In this document: positions 45,848 through 55,541 of the stretch, piece by piece
Layout: every line of letters begins with the position of its first letter
Position numbering within the stretch: position 1 is the first letter of the stretch
Origin: Komagataeibacter swingsii
GTDB lineage: Bacteria > Pseudomonadota > Alphaproteobacteria > Acetobacterales > Acetobacteraceae
Assembly: GCF_003207895.1 (NCBI RefSeq)
Contig: NZ_NKUB01000004.1
Location: forward strand, 159,629 to 223,628
Length of the DNA: 64,000 bases
Reading direction: 5' to 3'
Position numbers and translations under genes: made by a program
The notes under the pieces: model-generated
The model's input: only the letters and a program-made list of their open reading frames with translations
The model's database searches: none
What the model was told of the DNA's origin: nothing

Positions 45848-47659
45848 TCAGTAGACGCGCTTCTTGGGGGGGAAGACCTGCACATCGTTTGTCAGCGTTT
45901 TCATGTGCACGGGGCGGTAGCTTAGCGTGACATCGCCCTTGTCGGTCATGTGGGCGACGGTGTGCTTCATCCAGTTCTTGTCGTCACGGTTGGGATAGTC
46001 GTCATGCGCCTGCGCGCCGCGGCTTTCGTGACGGGCGTCGGCGCCTGCCATGGTAACGGTGGCGTTGGCCAGCAGGTTCTCGAATTCCAGCGCTTCCATA
46101 AGGTCGCTGTTCCAGATCAGCGAACGGTCGTTGATCGAGATATCGGGAATTTCCGACCAGATTTCCTTGATCTTCTCCACACCCTGCGCAAGGCTTTCGG
46201 TGTTGCGGAACACGGCGGCGTGCTTTTGCATGGTACGCTGCAGCTTGCTGCGCATGTCGGCCACATGGGTCTTGCCCTTGGCGTAGCGCAGGCGGTCGAA
46301 GCGCGCGATCGCGGCGTCGCCAGCCCCTGCGGGCAGCGGCGGGATCACTTCCTCGCTCTTGATGGTGGCGGCGGCGCGCTGGGCGGCGGCGCGGCCGAAC
46401 ACGACAAGGTCAAGCAGCGAGTTGGTGCCAAGGCGGTTCGCGCCGTGCACGGACACGCAGGCCGCTTCACCCACCGCCATAAGGCCGGGCACCACCGCAT
46501 CGACATCATCGGCCGTGGGGCGGATGACCTCGCCATGGTAGTTGGTGGGAATGCCGCCCATGTTGTAATGCACCGTCGGCAGCACCGGCACCGGCTCCTT
46601 GGTCACGTCGATGCCTGCAAAGATGCGCGCCGTCTCGGAAATGCCGGGCAGGCGTTCATGCAGGATCTCGGGGCCAAGATGCTCGAGGTGGAGCATGATG
46701 TAGTTCTTTTCCGGGCCACAGCCGCGACCTTCGTTGATCTCGATGGTCATGGCGCGCGAGACGACGTCACGCGATGCCAGGTCCTTGGCCGTTGGGGCGT
46801 AGCGTTCCATGAAGCGCTCGCCTTCGGAATTGGTCAGGTAGCCGCCTTCGCCACGACAGCCTTCCGTCAGCAGGCAGCCTGCGGGGAAGATGCCGGTGGG
46901 GTGGAATTGCACGAATTCCATGTCCTGCATCGGGATGCCCGCGCGGATCGCCATGCCACCACCATCGCCCGTGCAGGTATGCGCCGAGGTGCACGAGTGG
47001 TAGGCGCGGCCATAACCGCCGGTCGCCAGCACGACCTTCTGCGCGCGGAAACGGTGCAGCGTGCCGTCTTCCAGGCACCATGCCATGACGCCACGGCACG
47101 CGCCGTCGTCATCCATGATCAGGTCGATGGCGAAGTATTCGACAAAGAATTCGACGTTATGCTTCAGGCACTGCTGGTACAGCGTGTGCAGGATGGCATG
47201 GCCCGTGCGGTCGGCGGCGGCGCAGGCGCGGGGCACCGGGGCCTCGCCATAGTTGCGCATGTGGCCACCGAAGGGGCGCTGGTAGATCTTGCCGTCTTCC
47301 GTGCGGGAGAACGGCACGCCCATGTGCTCGAGTTCCTGCACGGCGGGCACGGCTTCGCGGCACATGTATTCGATGGCGTCCTGATCGCCCAGCCAGTCCG
47401 ATCCCTTGACGGTATCGTACATGTGCCAGCGCCAGTTATCCTCGGCCATGTTGCCAAGCGATGCGCCAATGCCGCCCTGGGCTGCGACGGTATGGCTGCG
47501 TGTGGGGAAAACCTTGGTCACGCAGGCGGTCTTGAGGCCGGCGGCCCCCATGCCCAGCGTGGCCCGGAGGCCGGAGCCACCAGCGCCTACGACAACCACG
47601 TCATATGCGTGGTCAACGATCCTGTAGGAGCCGGTGAGTGGTGAAGTGGTCGCGTTCAT
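45848..47659 (-). CDS. sdhA: Succinate dehydrogenase flavoprotein subunit
   Basis: Oxidises succinate to fumarate with covalently bound FAD. The 603-residue protein has the dinucleotide-binding [15 protein letters not shown] and the FAD-attachment His in [36 protein letters not shown] follows, with catalytic residues in the HLGPEIL and [16 protein letters not shown] regions. It lies 97 bases after sdhD and couples to sdhB. Length and composition are usual for bacterial SdhA. Confidence 0.97.
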   Translation of the reverse strand: MNATTSPLTGSYRIVDHAYDVVVVGAGGSGLRATLGMGAAGLKTACVTKVFPTRSHTVAAQGGIGASLGNMAEDNWRWHMYDTVKGSDWLGDQDAIEYMCREAVPAVQELEHMGVPFSRTEDGKIYQRPFGGHMRNYGEAPVPRACAAADRTGHAILHTLYQQCLKHNVEFFVEYFAIDLIMDDDGACRGVMAWCLEDGTLHRFRAQKVVLATGGYGRAYHSCTSAHTCTGDGGGMAIRAGIPMQDMEFVQFHPTGIFPAGCLLTEGCRGEGGYLTNSEGERFMERYAPTAKDLASRDVVSRAMTIEINEGRGCGPEKNYIMLHLEHLGPEILHERLPGISETARIFAGIDVTKEPVPVLPTVHYNMGGIPTNYHGEVIRPTADDVDAVVPGLMAVGEAACVSVHGANRLGTNSLLDLVVFGRAAAQRAAATIKSEEVIPPLPAGAGDAAIARFDRLRYAKGKTHVADMRSKLQRTMQKHAAVFRNTESLAQGVEKIKEIWSEIPDISINDRSLIWNSDLMEALEFENLLANATVTMAGADARHESRGAQAHDDYPNRDDKNWMKHTVAHMTDKGDVTLSYRPVHMKTLTNDVQVFPPKKRVY

Positions 47660-47756
47660 TTCTTGGACGTGTCCCGATGCTCGTTCGGACGGCCGGCCGG
47701 TATTGCGGCCCGCCGGTCCGCGAATGTCATGTTCTGCTCAGGCGATTGCGTGGGCT

Positions 47757-48188
47757 TCAGCCCGCGGCAACCTTGCCCCGGCTGCTGCCGGCCAGCGCCA
47801 GCTTCAGTACGGAAACCGTGCCGAACAGACCCAGAAGGAAGACGATCCCCTTCATCAGCAGCCCTGCCGGCAGGTGCGCCTTGCCGTGCACGTAGTCATC
47901 AATGATGACCTGCAGCCCGAGCTGGGTGTGATAGAAGGTCAGGATCACCAGCGACAGCATCATGGTGGTGTTGAAGGGGCGCGCGCCCCACTTCGCCACT
48001 TCCGGCTGCGATGCGCCCGCCAGGCGGAACACCTGGATCACGAACCAGCCCGACAGCGGCACCAGGGCCACAGCCGATGCGCGTTCCGCCCACCAGTGGC
48101 CGACGCCGGCCTGGCCGGACCCCAGGCCGCGCGCGCGCGAAAGCTGCGAGCGCATGACCGTGATATGCGGCTTCTTTGGATTGCTCAT
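47757..48188 (-). CDS. sdhD: Succinate dehydrogenase membrane anchor subunit
   Basis: A 143-residue integral membrane subunit with three hydrophobic helices (about 38-58, 72-95 and 108-128). The haem/quinone-region motif FYHTQLGLQVIIDDYVHG identifies SdhD. It follows sdhC with a 2-base gap and precedes sdhA. Confidence 0.93.
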   Translation of the reverse strand: MSNPKKPHITVMRSQLSRARGLGSGQAGVGHWWAERASAVALVPLSGWFVIQVFRLAGASQPEVAKWGARPFNTTMMLSLVILTFYHTQLGLQVIIDDYVHGKAHLPAGLLMKGIVFLLGLFGTVSVLKLALAGSSRGKVAAG

Positions 48189-48190
48189 GG

Positions 48191-48649
48191 TCAGGACGCC
48201 TTCTTGCGGGAACGACAGATCGCGACACCAAGGATGCTGGCCACCAGCACCAGCGTGGTGCCTACGGTCACGCCCACGGCCACGGGGCCATCCTCGTTGA
48301 TTTCCTTCTTGGAGAAGCGGTGGCCGCTATCCCACACCAGGTGGCGAATCCCCGCCACGAAGTGATAGACCAGCGCCAGTGCCCACCCCGCGAGCAGCAT
48401 CTGCCCCAGCGGGTTGCCGGTCACCTTCTGGACCTTGCTGAAAGATTTGGGTCCCTTTGCCGCCGCGCTGATCCAGCACAGGCCAAGTGCCGAACCGCCC
48501 GCGGCGGCGACACCGGCGGCGCGGTTCGCGATTGAAAGGAACATGGAAAGACGGAAGCGGTAGACCTGGAGGTGTGGGGACATAGGCCGCCTGGTCAGAG
48601 TTCCGTCGCTTCGCTGCCCTACATAGAGCGCATCACGGACATCCTGCAT
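48191..48649 (-). CDS. sdhC: Succinate dehydrogenase cytochrome b556 subunit
   Basis: A 152-residue membrane subunit: RPMSPHLQVYRFRLSMFLSIANRAAG is the SdhC signature, and YHFVAGIRHLVWDSGH carries the haem-ligand His. It has three membrane helices. ATG 48649 gives MQDVRDALYV; the ATG at 48583 would give a shorter product of 130 residues. The upstream frame to 48739 has no homology. It is the first gene of sdhCDAB, whose promoter probably lies in the ~190 bases after asd. Confidence 0.93.
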   Translation of the reverse strand: MQDVRDALYVGQRSDGTLTRRPMSPHLQVYRFRLSMFLSIANRAAGVAAAGGSALGLCWISAAAKGPKSFSKVQKVTGNPLGQMLLAGWALALVYHFVAGIRHLVWDSGHRFSKKEINEDGPVAVGVTVGTTLVLVASILGVAICRSRKKAS

Positions 48650-48793
48650 GGTCGTCTCGTCAATTTCCCTGTTATGGCTTCGGTTTGTTCCGTCGCCTTG
48701 TCTGAATTCGGTCCTACGCCGCACGGAAGGCGGGGTCAACGCACGCCCGGAACACGAGGTTGAGAGACGCCCGCCCGCCGCAAGGGCGGTACA

Positions 48794-48831
48794 GCCCCGC
48801 CAGACCGCCGTTCAGGGCTGTCTGGCGGGGC
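48794..48831 (-). terminator. Hairpin after asd, possible terminator
   Basis: Perfect 12-bp inverted repeat GCCCCGCCAGAC (48794-48805) with GTCTGGCGGGGC (48820-48831) just after the asd stop, loop 14 bases. No U-tract follows on the minus strand, so termination is uncertain; a 3' stabiliser is an alternative. Confidence 0.5.
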
Positions 48832-48836
48832 GCGTT

Positions 48837-49856
48837 TCAGTGCCCGAGCAGGTCGAGGGCGACCATCGTTTCCGCGATCTGGACCGCGTTCAGCGCGGCC
48901 CCCTTGCGCAGGTTGTCGGCAACGCACCAGAAGCCGAGTCCATTGGGCACGGTCGGGTCGATGCGCAGGCGCGAGACGTAGGTTGCGTCCTCGCCCACGA
49001 CCTCAAGCGGGGTGGCGTAGCCGCCATCCTCGCGCTTGTCATGCAGCACCACGCCCGGCGCTTCGCGCAGGGCCTCGCGCGCGCGTTTGATATCAACGGG
49101 TTCCTCGAACTCCACGCTGATGGCCTCGGCATGGCCGATGAACACGGGAACCCGCACGCAGGTGGCGAAGACCGCGATGTCGGGGTCGAGGATCTTGCGG
49201 GTCTCGACCGTCATCTTCCACTCTTCCTTGGTCGCGCCGTCATCCATGAAACGGTCGATGTGGGGAATGCAGTTGAATGCGATCTGCTTGGTGAACTGCT
49301 CGGCCTTCAGCGGGTCGCCCACCAGGCTGCCGCGCGACTGGTTGAACAGCTCGTCCATGCCGCTCTTGCCCGCGCCGGCCACGGCCTGGTAGGTGGCGAC
49401 GACAACGCGCTTGATTGTGAACAGGTCATGCAGCGGCTTCAGCGCCACCACCATCTGGATGGTGGAGCAGTTGGGATTGGCGATGATGCCGCGCTTCGCC
49501 TTCTTCACATCGTTGGGATTGACCTCGGGCACCACCAGCGGCACGTCCGGCTCCATGCGGAAGTGGGAGGTGTTGTCGATCACGATGCAGCCCGCCTTCG
49601 CGGCCCGCGGCGCATGTACGGCCGAAACCGCCCCGCCGGGGGAGAAAAGGGCGACATCCCAGCCGGTGAAGTCGAAGGTTTCCAGGTTCTGGACCTTCAG
49701 TACCTTTTTGTCGCCAAAGGAGACTTCCTTGCCCGCCGAACGGGCGGACGCAAGGGCCACGATCTCATCCACAGGGAACTGGCGCTCGGCCAGAGTCTTG
49801 AGGATCTCGCGCCCCACAGCGCCGGTGGCGCCCACCACCGCAACGCGGTAACCCAT
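48837..49856 (-). CDS. asd: Aspartate-semialdehyde dehydrogenase
   Basis: Makes aspartate semialdehyde for lysine, diaminopimelate, methionine and threonine synthesis. The 339-residue product has the NADP-binding GATGAVGREI and VALFSPGGAVSA, the catalytic Cys in NPNCSTIQM, and GAGKSGMDEL. Further motifs are CIPHIDRFMDDGATKEEWKM and a His in VRVPVFIGHAEAI. ATG 49856 has AGGAAAGAAG upstream and fits GYRVAVVGATG; the open frame extends 81 codons further without homology. Divergent from zwf across ~285 bases. Confidence 0.96.
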   Translation of the reverse strand: MGYRVAVVGATGAVGREILKTLAERQFPVDEIVALASARSAGKEVSFGDKKVLKVQNLETFDFTGWDVALFSPGGAVSAVHAPRAAKAGCIVIDNTSHFRMEPDVPLVVPEVNPNDVKKAKRGIIANPNCSTIQMVVALKPLHDLFTIKRVVVATYQAVAGAGKSGMDELFNQSRGSLVGDPLKAEQFTKQIAFNCIPHIDRFMDDGATKEEWKMTVETRKILDPDIAVFATCVRVPVFIGHAEAISVEFEEPVDIKRAREALREAPGVVLHDKREDGGYATPLEVVGEDATYVSRLRIDPTVPNGLGFWCVADNLRKGAALNAVQIAETMVALDLLGH

Positions 49857-50141
49857 AATCTTCTTTCCTGTCCTGTCATGCCGGTCCATCCGGGCGGACG
49901 GACCGTTAGCCGTCACTGCAACGACACGTAGAGCCTGTCCGCCAAAGGCGCAAGCAGCACGGACCGCCCCGGGAGAGGGAATCGAATCGGGGGTAAGGTC
50001 AAGGTGGCACGTCCCATGCGGTGATAGGCCTTGTCCGTTTCCGCGTGCCGGGTGCACGCTCGGTCCATCGCGCCATGCCGGGCTGGCCCCGGCGGTCACC
50101 CGTCCCGGTACAGGGCGCAGGCAAGAACGGTTAGAGAGATC

Positions 50142-51665
50142 ATGGCCCTATCATCCGATACTTCCAAAACCATGCCCCCCGGCGCGCGCAGGGCGCCGCC
50201 ATGCACCCTGGTCATCTTCGGGGCGCATGGGGACCTGACCAAGCGGCTGCTCGTGCCCGCGCTGTACAACCTGGTGGGCAACGGGCTGCTGGATGACGGC
50301 TTCCGCATCATCGGCGTGGACCGCGTGGACAGCACGACCGCGCAGTGGCGCGACGGGCTGGCCGACATGATGCAGTCCTTCACCCGCGACCCCAACGCCG
50401 AATTCCATCCCGCCAGCATCAATGCAGGGCAATGGGACTGGCTGGCGCAGCGCCTGGAATACGTGCAGGCCGATTTCAGTGATGTGGACGCCCTGCGCCG
50501 GCTGGGCACAAAGCTGCCGGGCAACGCCATCTTCTACCTTGCCATCCCGTCACGGTTTTTCGCCACGGTGGTGGAAACGCTGGGCAAGGCCGGGGTGGTG
50601 GCGCAGAAGGACGGCGCCTTCCGCCGCGTGGTGATTGAAAAGCCCTTTGGCTCCGACCTGGCTTCCGCGCAGGAACTCAACCGCCGGGTGCTGTCGGTGC
50701 TGGAGGAGTCGCAGGTCTTCCGCATCGACCACTTCCTGGGCAAGGAGACGGTGCAGAACATCCTCGCCATGCGATTCGGCAACCTGATATTCGAACCGCT
50801 GTGGCGTAACGAATATGTCGATCATGTCGAGATCACCGCCGCCGAGACCATTGGCGTGGAACAGCGCGGCGCGTTTTACGAACCCACCGGCGCGTTGCGC
50901 GACATGGTGCCCAACCACCTGTTCCAGCTTTTCGCCATGGTGGCGATGGAACCGCCCAATACCTTCGATGCCGAGAGCGTGCGCAACGCCAAGGAGCAGC
51001 TGTTCGAGGCCGTGACCCCGATCGACCCGAAAGACGCCGTGCGCGGGCAGTACGCGGCCGGCACGGTGGAAGGCAAACCCATGGTCGGCTACCGCGAAAG
51101 CCCCGGCGTTTCCCCGCGCAGCAACACCGAAACCTATGTGGCGCTGAAGCTGCACGTGGATAACTGGCGCTGGGCCGGGGTGCCGTTCTACCTGCGTACC
51201 GGCAAGGGGCTGGGGGGACGGCGGACCGAGATCGTGGTGCAGTTCCGCAAGCCGCCGATGCTCATGTTCCGTGAAACCGAAACGGAGGTACTGCCTCCCA
51301 ATCGCATCATCCTCAACATCCAGCCAGCCCAGGGGCTGACGGTGGAACTGGGGGCGAAAAAGCCAGGGCCGGAAATGGACCTGACCGAAGTGCAGGCCCG
51401 CTTCCGTTATGAGGACGTGTTCGCCCGCTCCCCCAATGTCGGGTACGAAACCCTGCTGTATGACTGCCTGATGGGGGATGAAACCCTGTTCCAGCGCGCC
51501 GATAATATCGAGGCGGCATGGAAGGCCGTCGATCCCGTGCTGCAGGCATGGGCGAAGGATGCGGCGGGGCCGGAGCTGTACGAGGCGGGCACGACAGGCC
51601 CGCGCGGGGCCGATGCACTGCTGCACCGTGACGGGCGGGCCTGGTACCCGCTCGACCGCGCCTGA
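50142..51665 (+). CDS. zwf: Glucose-6-phosphate 1-dehydrogenase
   Basis: Oxidises glucose-6-phosphate to 6-phosphogluconolactone, entry to the oxidative pentose phosphate pathway. The 507-residue protein has the NADP-binding GAHGDLTKRLLVPALYN, the catalytic RIDHFLGKETVQNI and a Lys/His pair in that segment. EKPFGSDLASAQELN precedes it. ATG 50142 follows GAGAG; the open frame extends to 50031 without homology. No gnd or edd neighbours in the window. It is monocistronic and converges on a Spy-like gene. Confidence 0.96.
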   Translation: MALSSDTSKTMPPGARRAPPCTLVIFGAHGDLTKRLLVPALYNLVGNGLLDDGFRIIGVDRVDSTTAQWRDGLADMMQSFTRDPNAEFHPASINAGQWDWLAQRLEYVQADFSDVDALRRLGTKLPGNAIFYLAIPSRFFATVVETLGKAGVVAQKDGAFRRVVIEKPFGSDLASAQELNRRVLSVLEESQVFRIDHFLGKETVQNILAMRFGNLIFEPLWRNEYVDHVEITAAETIGVEQRGAFYEPTGALRDMVPNHLFQLFAMVAMEPPNTFDAESVRNAKEQLFEAVTPIDPKDAVRGQYAAGTVEGKPMVGYRESPGVSPRSNTETYVALKLHVDNWRWAGVPFYLRTGKGLGGRRTEIVVQFRKPPMLMFRETETEVLPPNRIILNIQPAQGLTVELGAKKPGPEMDLTEVQARFRYEDVFARSPNVGYETLLYDCLMGDETLFQRADNIEAAWKAVDPVLQAWAKDAAGPELYEAGTTGPRGADALLHRDGRAWYPLDRA

Positions 51666-51679
51666 CGGGTGCAGGCGTG

Positions 51680-51710
51680 CCGGATACGGGCCTGTCGTGA
51701 CCGTATCCGG
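51680..51710. terminator. Hairpin between zwf and the Spy-like gene
   Basis: Perfect 10-bp stem CCGGATACGG (51680-51689) with CCGTATCCGG (51701-51710), 11-base loop, 15 bases after the zwf stop codon. No T-run follows. The position between convergent genes suggests a terminator or stabiliser. Confidence 0.5.
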
Positions 51711-51768
51711 ACCGCGCCCGCGAAAGTCACGGGCGGGGCAGGAAACCAGCCCCTAACCAAGATGCGCG

Positions 51769-52311
51769 TTACTGTGCGGGCGTGGCTGCGGGTGCGGTCG
51801 CGCCCTGCGATTCAGCACCCTTGGCCTGCTGTGCGGCGGCGTGTTCGCTGTCGCCCTCGCGGAACAGGGTATCGGCGTGCTTGCGCTGCTTCTTGGAGAA
51901 GCTTTCGTACAGCGACGCGAATGCGGTGTTCAGCGTCTGCATGTCATGCGCGCGCTCGACCACCAGCTCGGCATAGGACTGCATGTTTTCCACGGCGTTC
52001 AGCGTCGGCAGCTTGCTGCGGCGGTCCTCGATCGCGTCATGCAGGCGCTGCCCGTTGTCGCGCATGTCCTGTGCAAAGGGCGCCCACAGGGCTTCCTGCT
52101 TCTTGGTGATGCCCAGTTCGTCGTGCAGCGCCTTGATGTGTGCTTCCACCTGTTCCGGCGCGGGGTCGCGCGGGGTGTGGGCCAGCTGGGCGGTCGGGCT
52201 GGGCTTGCCTGCCCCTGCCTGGGCGGGGGCCGCAGGCTGCTGGTCGGCGGCCATGGCCATGGCGGGCAGCATCAGGAGGGCGACAGCGGGTAGGAACCGG
52301 CGGAACATCAT
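51769..52311 (-). CDS. Spy/CpxP-like (LTxxQ motif) periplasmic protein
   Basis: A 180-residue secreted helical protein. The signal peptide is MFRRFLPAVALLMLPAMAMA. Mature residues start DQQPAAP, followed by a helical region with the family-like HDELGITKKQEALWAPFAQDM and two further helices. The C-terminus is Ala/Gln/Thr-rich low complexity. The Spy/CpxP family acts as periplasmic chaperones or stress sensors; the match is by the LTxxQ-type helix, so a related family such as DUF4142-like helical proteins is possible. The start is the ATG at 52311 (or 52308); the frame extends to 52677 but is non-coding in character. Confidence 0.65.
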   Translation of the reverse strand: MMFRRFLPAVALLMLPAMAMAADQQPAAPAQAGAGKPSPTAQLAHTPRDPAPEQVEAHIKALHDELGITKKQEALWAPFAQDMRDNGQRLHDAIEDRRSKLPTLNAVENMQSYAELVVERAHDMQTLNTAFASLYESFSKKQRKHADTLFREGDSEHAAAQQAKGAESQGATAPAATPAQ

Positions 52312-52372
52312 GTTGTGTGTTTTCCTTCGCAGGGTGTGTCGATATGCGTGGGATGTGTCGGGGCTGCGGTTA

Positions 52373-52720
52373 TCAGTAACCGCCGCCATACGGGTAATAG
52401 GCTGGCGGCGGGGGGGCCGGTGCGGGCGTGGGATAATAGGCTGGCGGCGGGGCCGCGGCGCCACGTTCGGCCAGCGTGCTGCCCAGCATGGCGCCAATCG
52501 CAAGGCCGGCCAGCCCGCTGCCGACCGCCAGACCCGCGCCACCGTCTCCACGGGGGCCGCCATGCCAGTCACGCGGTGGGCCGCCATGCCAGCCACGCGG
52601 CGGCGGCCCGCCACGGCCGCCATGCCATGGCTGGGCCTGCGCGGCGGGTACGGCTGTCGCCAGCATGCCCAGCGCAAGGCTGGCTGACAGGAGGGAAGCG
52701 GTCAATTTGCGCAGATGCAT
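52373..52720 (-). CDS. Secreted Gly/Pro/Tyr-rich small protein with glycine-zipper segment
   Basis: A 115-residue exported protein of unknown function. Signal peptide MHLRKLTASLLSASLALGML, with cleavage near AQA. The mature part has a His/Gly/Pro-rich repeat (WHGGRGGPPPRGWHGGPPRD). A glycine-zipper-like hydrophobic segment (GAGLAVGSGLAGLAIGAMLG) and a Pro/Tyr tail with two PPPAYYP-type repeats follow. Such proteins may sit in or near the outer membrane. It lies 61 bases upstream of the Spy-like gene on the same strand, so the two may share a transcript. Confidence 0.6.
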   Translation of the reverse strand: MHLRKLTASLLSASLALGMLATAVPAAQAQPWHGGRGGPPPRGWHGGPPRDWHGGPRGDGGAGLAVGSGLAGLAIGAMLGSTLAERGAAAPPPAYYPTPAPAPPPPAYYPYGGGY

Positions 52721-52807
52721 GGACTTTGGAAACCTCGACATGTCGTGAAGGCGGATAACAGGACAATCATGGCCGATGTCCGTGTCGAAACGATGGCCGG
52801 GCATGGG

Positions 52808-53452
52808 TCAGGCGACCCATGGCAGGCGTTTTGTCAGGGCGGATAACCGGTGACGGCGCAGTTCGTTGCGGGCGCGGGCGTCATTGGTCATGTAATTCAG
52901 CTGGATGGTATGGCGCGGGCCGACATATTGCCGGTGCCCGTGCCATGTGTCCGGCCCGTTGGGAAAGACCAGCAGCGTGCCGTTGACGGGCGGGATCTCG
53001 GCGGCGAAATCCTCAAGGTCATGCGCGTTGCGCAGCAGCCGCAGGCAGCCTTCATGGCGTGCCCATGCCGCGTCACCGGCGGCGTTCAGGTACAGCAGGA
53101 CGGTCACGCGCTTGCTGTCGGAATCGCGGTGGATGCGCCCGTCCTTCGCCCGCGTGCGCCCGCGCAGCGTCAGCATGGTTGGCGCGGTTTCCAGGTCCAG
53201 CGCGAATTTGCGTGCGATCAGTTCCCGCAGGCGCGGTCCCTCCAGCTCCCGCACCAGTTGCGCCATGAGCGGCGACAGCGTCAGGGCCGCGGGTGGGAAG
53301 GACCCGCCGGAGCGGATATCGGGCAGGCTGGCCGCCAGCGCATGCAGGTCATCCGGCCCGATGAAATGCGGCACCACCACATGGGCGAATGGCGCGGTGG
53401 ATACCACGGCCGCTTCCAGCGCCGCATAGTCGGGGGTGACGGGTCGGATCAT
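52808..53452 (-). CDS. 2OG-Fe(II) oxygenase superfamily protein
   Basis: A 214-residue jelly-roll dioxygenase. The metal triad candidates are His and Asp in IHRDSDSKRVT and His in GPDTWHGHRQYVGPRH; the Arg of that last segment may bind 2-oxoglutarate. The GTLLVFPNGP strand and TIQLNYM resemble the prolyl-4-hydroxylase-type group. Substrate unknown; it could hydroxylate a protein or small molecule. It stands alone on the minus strand. Confidence 0.75.
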   Translation of the reverse strand: MIRPVTPDYAALEAAVVSTAPFAHVVVPHFIGPDDLHALAASLPDIRSGGSFPPAALTLSPLMAQLVRELEGPRLRELIARKFALDLETAPTMLTLRGRTRAKDGRIHRDSDSKRVTVLLYLNAAGDAAWARHEGCLRLLRNAHDLEDFAAEIPPVNGTLLVFPNGPDTWHGHRQYVGPRHTIQLNYMTNDARARNELRRHRLSALTKRLPWVA

Positions 53453-53532
53453 GCCATCTCTGCAAGCGGGTCAGTGAATGACCCGCAGATTAGGCCCGGA
53501 CACGCCCCCCTGCAAGACAATGCGTGCGGGTG

Positions 53533-53871
53533 TCAGCCGGTGACCGTGTCCACCGCATCCAGCACCCGGCTGGAATAGACCGTGGCGGCCCCCGCGTTCA
53601 GGGCCACGGCCACGCCCAGCGCCTCGGCGATTTCCGCTTTCGTGGCCCCCGCCTTCACCGCCGCGGTGGAATGGACGGATATGCAGCCGTCGCACCGCGT
53701 GGTCACGGCCACGGCCAGCGCGATCAGCTCGCGTGTCTTGGCGTCCAGGTGGCCGGTGCGCGCGGCGGCCCCGTCCAGCGTCTGGAGTCCCTTGATCGTG
53801 TCGGGCGACAGCGCGGCAAAGGCCTTGATAGAGTCGCCCAGATGGGCGCGGTAGGCGTTCCAGTCAGTCAT
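53533..53871 (-). CDS. AhpD-like carboxymuconolactone decarboxylase family protein
   Basis: A 112-residue alpha-helical protein with the AhpD-type CxxC-x-x-x-H motif: TTRCDGCISVHSTAAVKAG. The family covers alkylhydroperoxidase-like redox partners and decarboxylases; the CxxC with His favours peroxidase-like activity. The start at 53871 is ATG, preceded by another ATG at 53874. The gene stands alone, ~120 bases from the divergent zapE start. Substrate unknown. Confidence 0.85.
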   Translation of the reverse strand: MTDWNAYRAHLGDSIKAFAALSPDTIKGLQTLDGAAARTGHLDAKTRELIALAVAVTTRCDGCISVHSTAAVKAGATKAEIAEALGVAVALNAGAATVYSSRVLDAVDTVTG

Positions 53872-53991
53872 CACAAACTCTCCATTTTGGATGGTTTCAG
53901 TTCACCAGATGGAGAGAACCCCTGTCATGACACAGTTTGGAGAGTTTCCGGCCTTGATGGGGGATTTGTTACGGACTATCGCCGAAATATC

Positions 53992-55194
53992 ATGGATACA
54001 GATATCGCCCCCGCCCGCCCGTCCGCTGCGGCGCTGCCCGCAGGTACCGGCCCCCTCGCCGCCTATGAGGCCCGTGTGGCCTCCGGCCGTCTTGATCGTG
54101 ACCCGGAACAGGAAAAGGCAGCCCGCAGGCTCGACCGCCTGTGGCGGGAACTGCGCGACTACCATCCGGTGGTCCAGCAGCACGCGCCACCGGCCTCGGG
54201 CTGGCTGGGCGGGCTGAAGGCGCGGCTGGGCCTGTCGGGGCATGCCCCCGCCGAAAGCCCGCGTCCGCGCGGCGTCTACATGGTGGGGCAGGTGGGGCGT
54301 GGCAAGACCATGCTCATGGACCTGTTCTTCAGCCTTGCACCCGTGGAACACAAGCGCCGGGTCCATTTCCACCGCTTCATGCAGGACGTGCACCAGCGCC
54401 TGCATGACATGAAGGTGGCCGACCCGGACCTGGCCGATCCCATCCCGCCACTGGCGCGCCAGATCGCGCAGGAGGCGTGGCTGCTGTGCTTTGACGAATT
54501 CCAGGTCAACGACATCGCCGACGCCATGATCCTCGGCCGCCTGTTCGACTACCTGTTCGCCGATGGCGTGGTGGTGGTGGCGACATCCAACACGAAGCCC
54601 GAGGACCTGTTCCAGGACCGTCCCGGCGCCGATGCCTTCAAGCCGTTCATCGCCACGATGCTCAAGGAAGTGGATACCGTCGTCCTCGATTCCCCGCGTG
54701 ATTACCGCCGGGGCAACGCGCATGGCATGCAGACATGGATCATCCCCGTCGATGACGCGGCGCGGCGTGAACTCGACTCGATCTTCACCCGGCTGGCCGA
54801 TGGCGCGCCGGTCGTGCCGGTCACGCTGGACATCATGGGCCGCAGCCTGAAGGTGGAACAGGCGGCTGGTCCCGTCGCGCGCTTCAGCTTTGCCGACCTG
54901 TGCGGCAGGCCGCTTGGCGCGGGCGACTACCTGGCGCTGGCCACGCGGTTCCCCAACCTTGTCCTTGACGGCGTCCCGCGCATGGGACCGGACAATTTTG
55001 ACGAGGCCCGGCGCTTCATCGTCCTGATCGACACGCTGTACGAACAGAACGTCAAGCTGTTCGCCTCGGCCGAGGACAGGCCCGACGCCATCTATGCCAA
55101 AGGGCAGGGCGCGACCGCCTTCGAACGCACGGCGTCGCGGCTGGAGGAAATGCAGAGTGCCGCCTACATGCAACTGCCGCACCTGAACGCATAA
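53992..55194 (+). CDS. zapE: Cell division protein ZapE (AFG1-like ATPase)
   Basis: A 400-residue AAA+-like P-loop ATPase of the ZapE/AFG1/LACE1 family. In E. coli ZapE acts on the divisome and FtsZ, while yeast AFG1 helps degrade mitochondrial proteins. Motifs are GVYMVGQVGRGKTMLMD (Walker A), RVHFHRFMQDVHQRLHD, LLCFDEFQVNDIADAMILG (Walker B), ATSNTKPEDLF (sensor 1) and FTRLADGAPVVP. The ATG at 53992 begins MDTDIAPARPS; upstream in-frame residues are not homologous. A ~350-base spacer separates it from sucA. Confidence 0.92.
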   Translation: MDTDIAPARPSAAALPAGTGPLAAYEARVASGRLDRDPEQEKAARRLDRLWRELRDYHPVVQQHAPPASGWLGGLKARLGLSGHAPAESPRPRGVYMVGQVGRGKTMLMDLFFSLAPVEHKRRVHFHRFMQDVHQRLHDMKVADPDLADPIPPLARQIAQEAWLLCFDEFQVNDIADAMILGRLFDYLFADGVVVVATSNTKPEDLFQDRPGADAFKPFIATMLKEVDTVVLDSPRDYRRGNAHGMQTWIIPVDDAARRELDSIFTRLADGAPVVPVTLDIMGRSLKVEQAAGPVARFSFADLCGRPLGAGDYLALATRFPNLVLDGVPRMGPDNFDEARRFIVLIDTLYEQNVKLFASAEDRPDAIYAKGQGATAFERTASRLEEMQSAAYMQLPHLNA

Positions 55195-55541
55195 GGGGGG
55201 CAATCGGCGAAAGGGTCACGCCATCGTGACGGTTATGGCGGTGGTGTGACTGGTCAGGCGGTAGGCAAGCCGGACTGTCTTTGCTTGGGTATGGGCAAGT
55301 TCGCATCAGCCGGGACGAACGCCACGGATGGGGATGTTTGGCAGGCCGGTTCCCCCGCATCGGGGGACAGGCACGAAAATGTCAGTATGCGCGGCAAGCA
55401 GACCTGATCCTGATGAAAGATGGCGGCATCCCGGCAAGGGTGCGGCTAGGGTAGCGATACAAATCGGGCCGGTGAACATTGCATGCCGGACCCGACAATA
55501 GCGCGGCCAAAAAAGGCCGCCAGCGAGGAGATGTCTTCAAT
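55195..55541 (+). other. Spacer between zapE and sucA with several hairpins
   Basis: No gene found. It holds three small perfect hairpins: GTCACG-CCAT-CGTGAC (55215-55230), TCCCCCG-CAT-CGGGGGA (55351-55367), and GCGGCC-AAAAAA-GGCCGC (55503-55520). The last lies immediately before the GAGGAG ribosome-binding site of sucA (55525-55530). The first could terminate zapE, but it lacks a T-run. The promoter of sucA must lie here. Confidence 0.5.
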